Assembly: GCF_017068395.1 (NCBI RefSeq)
Contig: NZ_CP070619.1
Location: 1,860,001-1,924,000, forward strand
Source: Rhodococcus pseudokoreensis
GTDB lineage: Bacteria > Actinomycetota > Actinomycetes > Mycobacteriales > Mycobacteriaceae
Length of the DNA stretch: 64,000 nt
Reading direction: 5' to 3'
In this document: in pieces, positions 16,978-26,322 of the stretch
Layout of the letters: the number at the start of each line of letters is the position of its first letter
Position numbering within the stretch: position 1 is the first letter of the stretch
Position numbers and translations under genes: made by a program
Notes under the pieces: model-generated
What the model was told of the DNA's origin: nothing
Seen by the model: the letters and a program-made list of their open reading frames with translations, nothing else
Database searches by the model: none

Positions 16978-18130
16978 CGAACAGGAGGCGCGGGAGGCCC
17001 CCGCGCGGGTCCGGATGCGCAAGACCCGGACGACGCTCGCGGACGGCCGCGAACTCCTCTACTTCGACGACTCCGAGCCGTACGTGTCGGGCGGCGCCAC
17101 CCGGGAACTGGTGGATTCGCGTCCGCTGCCGCCCGCGGTGTCGCAGTCGCAGATGCGTTTCGACGTGCTCACCGGGGAGTGGGTGGTCATCGCCGCGCAG
17201 CGGATGGACCGCACGTTCCTGCCGCCGCCGGACGCGTCGCCGCTCGCGCCGAGCCGGCCGGGCAAGGCGCCCACCGAGATTCCGGCCGACGACTACGACG
17301 TGGTGGTGTTCGAGAACCGCTTCCCCTCGCTGGCCACGGCCGCCGCGGAGCAGGACCTCCCGGACTGCGTCGACGGTGAAGCGCTGTGGCCGCTGGCACC
17401 GGGAGCGGGCAGGTGCGAGGTAGTGTGCTTCACCAGCAACCCGGATGCCGCGTTCGCCACCCTGAGCGTCGACCGGGTCCGCACCGTCGTCGACGTCTGG
17501 GCCGACCGCACCGCCGAACTGTCGGCGCTGCCCGGGGTGCGGCAGGTGTTCTGCTTCGAGAACCGGGGCAAGGAAATCGGTGTCACCCTCACTCATCCGC
17601 ACGGGCAGATCTACGCCTACCCGTATCTGCCGCCGCGCACGGACGCGCTGATCCGGCGTTCCCGCGAGCACTTCGAAAGCACCGGGCGGTTGCTGCTCGC
17701 CGACGTCCTCGACGCCGAAACACGCTCCGGCAGAAGGGTGGTCCTGGCAGGCGAACACTGGACCGCGTACGTTCCCGCCGCCTCGCGCTGGCCGCTGGAG
17801 GTGCACCTCGCACCGCACCGCGACGTCCGCGACCTCGCCGAACTGACCGACGCCGAACGCGACGAACTCGCGCAGGTGTATCTCGAACTGCTGCGGCGGG
17901 TCGACCGCTTCTTCGACGGCGTCGACGCCGTGCCGTACATCGCCGCGTGGCACCAGGCGCCCGTCGGTGAGGACCGCCCGCTCGGACGGCTCCACCTGCA
18001 ACTGTTCTCGATGATGCGGTCGCCCGGCCGGATGAAGTACCTGGCCGGCTCGGAATCCGGGATGGGTGCGTGGGTCAACGACACCACACCCGAGCGCATC
18101 GCCGACCGCTTGCGGGAGGTGGCGTCGTGA
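16964..18130 (+). CDS. galT: Galactose-1-phosphate uridylyltransferase
   Basis: A 388-residue GalT (histidine-triad superfamily) converting galactose-1-phosphate plus UDP-glucose to UDP-galactose plus glucose-1-phosphate. The active-site motif HPHGQ is at about residues 211-215, and a C-terminal metal/substrate motif is seen at LGRLHLQLF. The family-typical N-terminal segment around WVVIAAQRMDR is present. The ATG at 16964 lies inside the end of the DeoR gene (14-nt overlap). Its stop overlaps the galK GTG by 4 nt. Second step of the Leloir pathway. Confidence 0.95.
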   Translation: MTVRDEQEAREAPARVRMRKTRTTLADGRELLYFDDSEPYVSGGATRELVDSRPLPPAVSQSQMRFDVLTGEWVVIAAQRMDRTFLPPPDASPLAPSRPGKAPTEIPADDYDVVVFENRFPSLATAAAEQDLPDCVDGEALWPLAPGAGRCEVVCFTSNPDAAFATLSVDRVRTVVDVWADRTAELSALPGVRQVFCFENRGKEIGVTLTHPHGQIYAYPYLPPRTDALIRRSREHFESTGRLLLADVLDAETRSGRRVVLAGEHWTAYVPAASRWPLEVHLAPHRDVRDLAELTDAERDELAQVYLELLRRVDRFFDGVDAVPYIAAWHQAPVGEDRPLGRLHLQLFSMMRSPGRMKYLAGSESGMGAWVNDTTPERIADRLREVAS

Positions 18131-19317
18131 CTGCCGCACGGTGGGTGGTCCCTGCCGAAGAGCGCACGGTCGCCGACACCGCGGAGGCGTTGTTCCGCAG
18201 CACGTTCGGTGGCGCCGCGGACGGTGTCTGGGCGGCGCCCGGCCGGGTCAACCTCATCGGCGAGCACGTCGACTACGCCGGCGGGCTGGTCCTGCCGTTC
18301 GCCCTCCCCTACGTCACCGTCGTCGCCGTCCGCGTGCGGGACGACGGGATCCTGCACGCCGTGTCCACCCATACCGGCGAATCCTGGCGGGGTGCGCTCG
18401 CCGACGTCGCCCCGGGCCACCCGTCCGGCTGGGCCGCGTATGTCGCCGGGGTGGCGTGGGCGCTGCGCCGGTCCGGACTTCTCACGGCCGGAACAGGTTT
18501 CGAGGTGGCAGTGCATTCGACCGTCCCGGTCGGCTCGGGGCTGTCGAGTTCGGCCGCGCTCGAGTGCGCATTCGCTCTCGCCGTCGCCGACCTGGCCGGG
18601 CTACCCACGGACGAGTCCGGCCGCCGGCCGCTGATCGACGCGTCCATCCGCGCGGAGAACGAGATCGCCGGGGCGTCCACCGGCGGCATGGACCAGTCGG
18701 TCGCGATGCTCGCCCGCCCCGGCCACGCACTGCTCCTCGACTGCCGGGACGGCGCGAGCAGGCACGTCCCGCTCGACTTCCGCTCCGCGGGCGCCCGGCT
18801 GGTGGTCGTCGACACCAACGCCCCGCACCGGCTGGTCGACGGCCAGTACGGCAACCGGCGCGCCGCCGTCGAGAAGGCCTGCGCCGACCTCGGTGTCGCC
18901 ACCCTCCGCGACGTCGCCGACGCCGACGCTGCCGTCGCGGCGCTGAGTTCCCCGGCAGCGCAGCGGGCCCGGCACGTGCTCGGCGAGATCGGCCGCGTCC
19001 GGGAGGTCGCCGACCTGCTCGACCGAGGCCGGATCGCGGACCTCGGCGACGCCCTGAACCGCTCGCACGCCTCCCTGCGCGACGACTACGAGGTCAGTTC
19101 CGTCGAACTCGACTCCGCCGTCGACGCCGCGGTCGAGGCAGGCGCCTGGGGAGCCCGGATGACCGGCGGCGGCTTCGGCGGTTCCGCGATCGCGCTCGTC
19201 CCCCTCGACCGGGTCGACGCCGTCACCGAAAACATCGTCCGCCGGGCCGAATCCGCGTCCCTGCCCACACCGCAGTTCCTGTCCGCCGAGCCGTCGGGCT
19301 CGGCCCACCGACTCTGA
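18127..19317 (+). CDS. galK: Galactokinase
   Basis: A 396-residue GHMP-family kinase phosphorylating galactose at C1. The galactokinase signature GRVNLIGEHVDYAGG begins at about residue 39. The ATP-binding motif VPVGSGLSSSAALE and the C-terminal GARMTGGGFGGSAI motif are intact. The GTG start at 18127 overlaps the galT stop (GTGA). The frame is open upstream to 18070, but that part belongs to galT. It supplies the substrate for GalT. The importer ATPase gene follows after 53 nt with its own strong ribosome binding site. Confidence 0.95.
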   Translation: MTAARWVVPAEERTVADTAEALFRSTFGGAADGVWAAPGRVNLIGEHVDYAGGLVLPFALPYVTVVAVRVRDDGILHAVSTHTGESWRGALADVAPGHPSGWAAYVAGVAWALRRSGLLTAGTGFEVAVHSTVPVGSGLSSSAALECAFALAVADLAGLPTDESGRRPLIDASIRAENEIAGASTGGMDQSVAMLARPGHALLLDCRDGASRHVPLDFRSAGARLVVVDTNAPHRLVDGQYGNRRAAVEKACADLGVATLRDVADADAAVAALSSPAAQRARHVLGEIGRVREVADLLDRGRIADLGDALNRSHASLRDDYEVSSVELDSAVDAAVEAGAWGARMTGGGFGGSAIALVPLDRVDAVTENIVRRAESASLPTPQFLSAEPSGSAHRL

Positions 19318-19370
19318 ATTTCCCTACCGATTCTCGAACAACTGATTTCTCGAACAACGAGGAGAAGACC

Positions 19371-20453
<1,083 letters not shown>

Positions 20454-20469
20454 AACGGGAAGGCGGACA

Positions 20470-21462
20470 GTGAAACTTCTCGTCACCGGCGGCGCCGGCT
20501 ACGTCGGCAGCGTCTGCGCGCAGCGACTGCTCGAGTGCGGCCACACGGTCGTCATCGTCGACGACCTCTCGACCGGCAACGCCGACGCGGTGCCCGCGGG
20601 AGCGGAATTCGACGAGGACGACGTCGCGAAAGCAGCCCACCGGGTGCTCGGGGCCGGGGATGTCGACGGCGTGCTGCATTTCGCCGCCCGCTCCCTCGTC
20701 GGCGAGTCGGTGGAGACACCGGAAACGTACTGGCAGGCCAACGTCGTCACGACCCTGACCCTGCTGGAGGCGATGCGCTCGTCCGGTACCCCCCGGCTGG
20801 TGTTCTCCTCCACCGCGGCGACGTACGGTTCCCCGGATTCCGTGCCGATCACCGAGGACGCACCCACCCGGCCGACCAACCCGTACGGCGCCACCAAACT
20901 GGCGATCGACCACGCGATCACGTCGTACGCGCACGCCCACGGGCTGGCGGCGTGCAGCCTCCGCTACTTCAACGTCGCGGGAGCGTACGCCGGGCTCGGC
21001 GAGAACCGGGCGGTGGAGACCCACCTGATCCCGCTGGTGCTGCAGGTCGCGGCCGGGCACCGCGACGAGATCTCGGTGTTCGGCACCGACTGGCCCACCC
21101 CCGACGGCACCGCCGTCCGCGACTACATCCACATCCGCGACCTGGCCGAGGCGCACGTCCTCGCGCTCGAGTCCGCCCGGCCCGGAACTCACCGGATCTA
21201 CAACCTCGGCACCGGCACCGGGTTCAGCGTGCGGGAGGTGATCGCGTCCTGCGAACGCGTCACCGGGCGGTCCGTCGCCACCCGGGACGCCCCGCGCCGC
21301 GCCGGGGATCCGGCGGTCCTCGTCGCGTCCGGCGCCCGGGTGCAGGCCGAACTGGGCTGGCAGCCACGGCACACCGACCTCGACGAGATCGTGGCCGATG
21401 CGTGGGCGTATCTGCAGTCGCCGGCCGGACGGCAGCGTTACCGTGGTGCGGTGCGGTCGTGA
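20470..21462 (+). CDS. galE: UDP-glucose 4-epimerase
   Basis: A 330-residue extended short-chain dehydrogenase. The Rossmann motif GGAGYVG is at residues 7-13, the catalytic Ser is in FSSTAATYG, and YxxxK is at about 139-143 (NPYGATK). The substrate motif RYFNVAGA is present. It interconverts UDP-galactose and UDP-glucose, regenerating the GalT co-substrate and also supplying UDP-galactose for arabinogalactan in mycolic-acid bacteria. The GTG at 20470 follows an AAGG site, 16 nt after the ATPase gene. It completes the Leloir set galT-galK-galE in one transcript. Confidence 0.94.
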   Translation: MKLLVTGGAGYVGSVCAQRLLECGHTVVIVDDLSTGNADAVPAGAEFDEDDVAKAAHRVLGAGDVDGVLHFAARSLVGESVETPETYWQANVVTTLTLLEAMRSSGTPRLVFSSTAATYGSPDSVPITEDAPTRPTNPYGATKLAIDHAITSYAHAHGLAACSLRYFNVAGAYAGLGENRAVETHLIPLVLQVAAGHRDEISVFGTDWPTPDGTAVRDYIHIRDLAEAHVLALESARPGTHRIYNLGTGTGFSVREVIASCERVTGRSVATRDAPRRAGDPAVLVASGARVQAELGWQPRHTDLDEIVADAWAYLQSPAGRQRYRGAVRS

Positions 21463-21489
21463 CGGTTCTGCCGCGAGAAGGAGGCTGCT

Positions 21490-22809
21490 GTGGACGACGC
21501 CGATTCCACGAGGCGGAGGCGGATCGTGGAGGTCCTCGTCGAGACCTTCGCCGACCTGATGGAAGCGGACCCGAGCGCGTTCCGCACCAAGTTCCGGAAG
21601 ATGGCCGCCAACCCGTTCGCGTTCTACCGGGGCAGCGCGTGCCTGTTCTACGACGATCTGCGTGACTTCGACGACCCGTGGGCGGACGAGCGCACCGGCC
21701 GCGTGTGGATCCACGGCGATCTGCATCTGGAGAATTTCGGCACGTACATGAACTCGGAGGGCACGCTCGTCTTCGACGTCAACGATTTCGACGAGGCGTA
21801 CGTGGGGCACTTCAGCTGGGATCTGCGGCGCTTCGTCGCGAGTCTGGCGTTGATGGGCTGGCAGAAGGCGCTCCCCGAGAGCGATGTCCGGGAACTCGCC
21901 GAGACGTACCTGCGCAGTTACGTCGAGCAGGTCCTGCAGTACGCGCGGGAGGAGGAGGACGAGGCGTATGCGCTGCGCCTGGACAACTCGCGCGGCGCCA
22001 TTCACGACCTCCTTCTGAGCGCGCGCCTCGCCACCCGGGTGAGCCTGCTCGAATCCGTCACGGTGCTCGAGGACTACGACCGGCACTTCCGCCGCGGGCG
22101 CGGGGTCCGCGAACTGGAGGAGGCCGAACGCGCCACGGTCCGCGAGGCGGTGGAGAAGTACGTCGAGCGGGTCCCCCGCAGCAAGCGGTCCACCCGCCCG
22201 GTGTTCTATCGGATCAAGGACGTGGTGGGCCGGAAGGGCTTCGGGATCGGCAGCGCAGGCCTGCCCGCGTACAACGTGCTCATCGAAGGGGCGTCCCAGG
22301 CGCTCGAGAACGACATCGTGCTGTCCCTCAAACAGGGCAACGTCGCCGCTCCGAGCCGGATCGTCGACGAACCCGGTGTCCGGGAGTACTTCGAGCACGA
22401 GGGTCACCGCACCGCGGTGAGTCAGCGCGCCCTGCAGGTCCACACGGATCCGCTGCTCGGTTACACGGAGATCGACGGCACCGGCTTCGTCGTCGCCGAA
22501 CTCTCCCCGTACGAACTGGACCTCGACTGGTCCGACCTCACCGAACCCGAGGACATCGCGCCGCTGCTCGAGGACCTCGGCCGGGCGACGGCGAAGGTGC
22601 ACTGCGTCTCGGACGAGGACAGCGACCAGACCCTCGTGACGTTCCAGACCGAGGACGCGATCCGGAACGTCGTCGACGGCAGGCTGGACGAGTTCGTCGG
22701 CGAGATCGTCGACTTCGGCATCGCCTACGCCGAGGTCAGCCGCAAGGACCACCAGCTGTTCGTCGACGCGTTCCGGGAGGGCGAGATCGCGGGCGTGTCC
22801 GCGACCTGA
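21490..22809 (+). CDS. DUF2252 protein (kinase-like fold)
   Basis: A 439-residue protein with hallmarks of DUF2252: an aminoglycoside-phosphotransferase-like catalytic pair HGDLHLENF (from about residue 75) and FDVNDFDEA, plus SWDLRRFVAS and YRIKDVVGRKGFGIGS. These resemble the Brenner and DFG motifs of kinase-fold enzymes, so ATP-dependent phosphotransfer is plausible; no substrate is established. The GTG at 21490 has an ideal AAGGAGG. It lies 27 nt after galE and may be read from the same transcript. It ends 5 nt before the convergent iniC-type gene. Confidence 0.85.
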   Translation: MDDADSTRRRRIVEVLVETFADLMEADPSAFRTKFRKMAANPFAFYRGSACLFYDDLRDFDDPWADERTGRVWIHGDLHLENFGTYMNSEGTLVFDVNDFDEAYVGHFSWDLRRFVASLALMGWQKALPESDVRELAETYLRSYVEQVLQYAREEEDEAYALRLDNSRGAIHDLLLSARLATRVSLLESVTVLEDYDRHFRRGRGVRELEEAERATVREAVEKYVERVPRSKRSTRPVFYRIKDVVGRKGFGIGSAGLPAYNVLIEGASQALENDIVLSLKQGNVAAPSRIVDEPGVREYFEHEGHRTAVSQRALQVHTDPLLGYTEIDGTGFVVAELSPYELDLDWSDLTEPEDIAPLLEDLGRATAKVHCVSDEDSDQTLVTFQTEDAIRNVVDGRLDEFVGEIVDFGIAYAEVSRKDHQLFVDAFREGEIAGVSAT

Positions 22810-22814
22810 CCCGG

Positions 22815-24311
22815 CTACAGGCGGACGGTGTTCAGTTCCTCCAGAACACCTTCCGCGCTGCGGGCCGCGACGGTGCAGGCCCGCGCCGTGAACTGGTCGA
22901 GCAACGGGTGCCGTGCGCGTTCACGCCACTTCCGCACCGCGGCGAGCGCCCGCATCCGCTGCAACTCCACGGAGTCGTCGCCGTCGGTGCCCAGTCGTTC
23001 CGGGATCTGGATTCCGAAACCGCCGATCAGGCGTTGCAGTTCGGCGACGTCGTCGGCGGGCAGCCCCACCTCGGTGGACCGCAGCCGCCCGAGCAGTCGC
23101 AGTTCCTGGAAGCCGTGCACGTCGGACAGCAGTCGTTCGGCCGACATCAGGATCTCGCCCGCCCCCGGCACCGGATGCGCCGTGAGGACCCGCTTGAGTG
23201 CGACGAGCGCCGAGTGGGTCTTCAACTGATCGGCCCGCTGCCCGAACTGGATGTCGATCACCTGACGCAGTTCGTCGAGCCCGCTGCGTTCCACCAGTTC
23301 GGCCGCCAGCGTCGGCGAGTCCTTGGTGCCCAGCCGGATCAGGGTGACGGCCATCCGGATCCCGAAGAGCCCGAAGCGGTCTGCCAGCTGGGCCCGCATC
23401 CGGGCGTCCACGGGAAGCGGGCTGTCCTCCCGTGCGAACCGGTCGGCCGAGAGCATCGCCAGGTTCAGATCGTCCACCGGCACCTCGGCGAGATGCTGGA
23501 ACGCCGTGAACTCGGCCTGGCGCATCGTGCGGGCCCCGAGCGCCAGCAGACCCGCGACGGGGACGACGGCCTGGCACAGCCCGGTGCGCTCGAGTTCGCC
23601 GGCAAACCGGGACGCCACCTCCTTCGCCGACATCATGGCGTCCAGGCGTCCGGCACCCACCTCGTCGGCCCGGGACACGACCCCGACCACACCGAGCGGT
23701 CCCGATTCGTCGCCGACGTGGTCGCCGATCTGACCGAGGAACTGGACGTCGGTCGCGTTGAGCGTGCGCAGCAGGTAGACCACGGCGTCGGCGCCGGACG
23801 CCTCGTTGTCCGGGGTGAGCATCTCGAGGGTGCGGGCCGAGACGTCCCGGGACAGCGAGGACGTGCCCGGGGTGTCGATGATCGTCGTGTGCGCCAGCGC
23901 GGACGACGGCCACTCCACGTCGAGGCGGTCCACCTGGTCGGCGGTGAGGTGACCGAGGTCGAATGTGAGATGTCCGTCGCGGCGCAGCACCGGGACGTTC
24001 GCCGAACGCTGGCCGCCGGTGCCCGGGTCGGGCTGGTACCAGGCCGTCACGGTGGGCGTCGACCCGCTCCGGTACCAGGTGACGACGCGGGTGCACTCGG
24101 TGGCGTCGGTGGGGGCGATGTCCTGCCCCACCAGGGAATTGAGCAGCGTGGACTTGCCGGCCTTCAGCGAACCCGCCAGCGCCACCCGCAGCGGTTGTTC
24201 GAGTCGCCGGGCGCATTCGGTCAGCTGATCCCGGATCTCGGGGCGGCCCGCGTACAACTGCCGGGCGGACGCGATGAGTGCCCGGGCCTCGTGGAGCGGA
24301 GCGGCGGTCAT
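22815..24311 (-). CDS. iniC: Dynamin-like GTPase, IniC type
   Basis: A 498-residue dynamin-superfamily protein resembling mycobacterial IniC. P-loop GSLKAGKST (about residues 47-55), the G2-like Thr in DATECTRVVTW, G3 DTPG (146-149) and a G4-like SRADEV are all present. The rest is helical, with a DNA-free, membrane-free profile. In mycobacteria, iniBAC is induced by cell-wall inhibitors and IniA is a membrane-remodelling dynamin-like protein; IniC is thought to act with it. The ATG at 24311 overlaps the iniA stop (ATGA), so the two are translationally coupled. Last gene of iniB-iniA-iniC. Confidence 0.9.
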   Translation of the reverse strand: MTAAPLHEARALIASARQLYAGRPEIRDQLTECARRLEQPLRVALAGSLKAGKSTLLNSLVGQDIAPTDATECTRVVTWYRSGSTPTVTAWYQPDPGTGGQRSANVPVLRRDGHLTFDLGHLTADQVDRLDVEWPSSALAHTTIIDTPGTSSLSRDVSARTLEMLTPDNEASGADAVVYLLRTLNATDVQFLGQIGDHVGDESGPLGVVGVVSRADEVGAGRLDAMMSAKEVASRFAGELERTGLCQAVVPVAGLLALGARTMRQAEFTAFQHLAEVPVDDLNLAMLSADRFAREDSPLPVDARMRAQLADRFGLFGIRMAVTLIRLGTKDSPTLAAELVERSGLDELRQVIDIQFGQRADQLKTHSALVALKRVLTAHPVPGAGEILMSAERLLSDVHGFQELRLLGRLRSTEVGLPADDVAELQRLIGGFGIQIPERLGTDGDDSVELQRMRALAAVRKWRERARHPLLDQFTARACTVAARSAEGVLEELNTVRL

Positions 24312-26152
24312 GCCGTGACCGCTCCCGCGTCGCCTGCGACGAGTTGCGCGGCCTGCTGCTTCAGCTCGGAGGCGACGTGCAGATCCTTCTCGAGTTGCGC
24401 GATGCGGCGGGTCCGCTCGGTGGACTCGAGGTTCGCCGCCTCCTGCGCGGCCCGCAGCGACTCGTTGATCGACCGCAGCGCCTGCTCGGCGATCGCGGTG
24501 AAATGATCACGCAGCAACCGCTGGATCGACCGGAGCCGATCCTTCGACTCCTTGCCCACCTGGAAGCTGGCGTCGTCCGCGAACCGGCGGATCGCGGTCT
24601 TCGCCTCGGCCCGCCGCTTCAGGATCCGGCTCTCCCGGTCTTCCCGGTACGCCTTGGTCCCCAGCAGGACTCCGGCGCCGATCGAGATCGGATTGACCAG
24701 GGCCATCCCCATCATGGTGGTGATCAGACCGAACATGAGGACGCCACCGTAGGACCCGCGCATCCCGACGAGGACCTTCTGCGTGATCCCGATGCGCCCC
24801 GCCTCGAGGTCGGCGAGCGAGGCCACGGGTTCGAGGACCCCGTCCACGTCCGCGACGTCCAGGTGCGGCAACTCGACGGAACCCGTCTCCGCGAAGTGCT
24901 GCGCCACCACCTCGGCCAGCCACAGCGCCCGGTCGTGGGCCCACACGAAGTTGTCGCCGATCGCGGTGGCGAACTCCTGCTCGAGCCACTGCCCCAGCGC
25001 GTCCCAGTCCTTGCCGGGATCGCCCTCGTCGACGGTCTCCTCCGCCTCCCGGGTGACGCGGCGCAACCGGTCCCGCAGGTCGTGGTCGATGTCCGCGGCC
25101 AGGTCGGCGATGCCGTCGCCGAGCGTCTGCTGCCACAGCGACGTCTTCTTGTGCAGTTCCTCCGCGGCGGCCTTCGCCTTCTGCAGTTCCGCGACCGCTG
25201 CGACGCCCTTCGCCGGATCACGCAGGGCGGCAAGCTCACTGCCGATCCCCAGGGTCAGATGCTCAGCAGCCGACGACACGTCCAGCGACACGGCCCGGCG
25301 GGTGTTCGCCTCCGCACGCGCCACCACCCGGTCGCGCAGAAATGCGTACAGCTCGACGAAACCGGATTCGGTGTTGAGTTCCTCGTCCTGCAGTCGCAGC
25401 GCATGCGAACGCAACACCGAGGAGATCGGGATCAGGGGAACATCCAGACCGGCGCGTGCGAGGTGCCCGCGATCGGCCTCGACGATCTCGCGCCAGTGCG
25501 GGTACAGGTCGGTCTTGCTGATCAGGCAGGCCACCGACGGGCACAGGCTCGTGACCTGGCGGATGAAACCGAGTTCCGGCTCGGTGAATTCCTGGCTGGC
25601 GTCGGAGAGGACGAACACGGCGTCCGACGCCGGAATCAGACCGAGCGTGCTCGCGGCGTGCGGGTTGCCCGCGCCGCCGACCCCGGGGGTGTCGACCAGG
25701 ACCAGCCCGTCGGCGAGCAGCGGGCTCGGGACGTTGACCTCCACCCGCAGCACCTCCCGGCCTCCGGCTCGGGGCGAGGCCGGGGTGATGCCGTTCAGCT
25801 CGTCGAGCGGCAGCGGCACCCGGATCGGGTCGGCCCCCGGATCGGCGAGGACCAGTTCCGCCGACGCGGTCTCCGCGTTCTGGACGACGGTGGGGATCGC
25901 CGTGGTCTCGTCGTCGCCCACCGAGCACACGGTGAGATTGAGAAGGGAATTCACGAACTGGCTCTTCCCCTGCTTGAGCGGCCCGACCACCACGATCCGC
26001 ATCCGCGGGTCCTGCACCCGGCTGCGGGCCGAATCGAGGCGCTGCGCCAGGTCGCCGCGACCGAACCGCTTCGCCACGTCCAGGGCCTGCTCGAGCAGTG
26101 CCGTCATCGACTGCGACCGGGCTGGACTCTTCTCGGCGGCTGCACTGTCCAT
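24308..26152 (-). CDS. iniA: Dynamin-like GTPase IniA
   Basis: A 614-residue dynamin-like GTPase closely resembling mycobacterial IniA. P-loop GPLKQGKSQ (about 57-65), G2 Thr in DDETTAIPTVV, G3 DTPGVGG (154-157) and G4 SKTD (212-215, followed by LYPHWREI) are complete. A helical stalk follows, then a paired hydrophobic segment (about 470-500) with the IniA signature MRGSYGGV and NPISIGAGVLLG, then a C-terminal coiled coil. It should bind and reshape the inner membrane. The ATG at 26152 is chosen for length and similarity; its ribosome binding site is weak. iniB lies upstream across a 170-nt spacer holding a hairpin. Confidence 0.92.
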   Translation of the reverse strand: MDSAAAEKSPARSQSMTALLEQALDVAKRFGRGDLAQRLDSARSRVQDPRMRIVVVGPLKQGKSQFVNSLLNLTVCSVGDDETTAIPTVVQNAETASAELVLADPGADPIRVPLPLDELNGITPASPRAGGREVLRVEVNVPSPLLADGLVLVDTPGVGGAGNPHAASTLGLIPASDAVFVLSDASQEFTEPELGFIRQVTSLCPSVACLISKTDLYPHWREIVEADRGHLARAGLDVPLIPISSVLRSHALRLQDEELNTESGFVELYAFLRDRVVARAEANTRRAVSLDVSSAAEHLTLGIGSELAALRDPAKGVAAVAELQKAKAAAEELHKKTSLWQQTLGDGIADLAADIDHDLRDRLRRVTREAEETVDEGDPGKDWDALGQWLEQEFATAIGDNFVWAHDRALWLAEVVAQHFAETGSVELPHLDVADVDGVLEPVASLADLEAGRIGITQKVLVGMRGSYGGVLMFGLITTMMGMALVNPISIGAGVLLGTKAYREDRESRILKRRAEAKTAIRRFADDASFQVGKESKDRLRSIQRLLRDHFTAIAEQALRSINESLRAAQEAANLESTERTRRIAQLEKDLHVASELKQQAAQLVAGDAGAVTA

Positions 26153-26227
26153 GAGCTTCGTTGACCCGCAATTCTTCCGACCTCGTGCGGGCACCTGCTC
26201 GGTGCCCCGACACCCGACTGTGTGAAA

Positions 26228-26258
26228 CAGCCCCGCACGCATAACGCGTCCGGGGCTG
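26228..26258 (-). terminator. Hairpin between iniB and iniA (possible attenuator)
   Basis: Read on the minus strand, CAGCCCCG and CGGGGCTG flank a 15-nt loop that contains a further ACGC/GCGT pairing, followed by TTTCAC. It could terminate part of the iniB transcripts and so lower iniA-iniC expression relative to iniB. Confidence 0.5.
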
Positions 26259-26322
26259 ATTTCGTTACATCGTACGGCGGTCCCGGCCGCCCCGTCTGGG
26301 GGATGCCGGAACCGCCGTTTCA

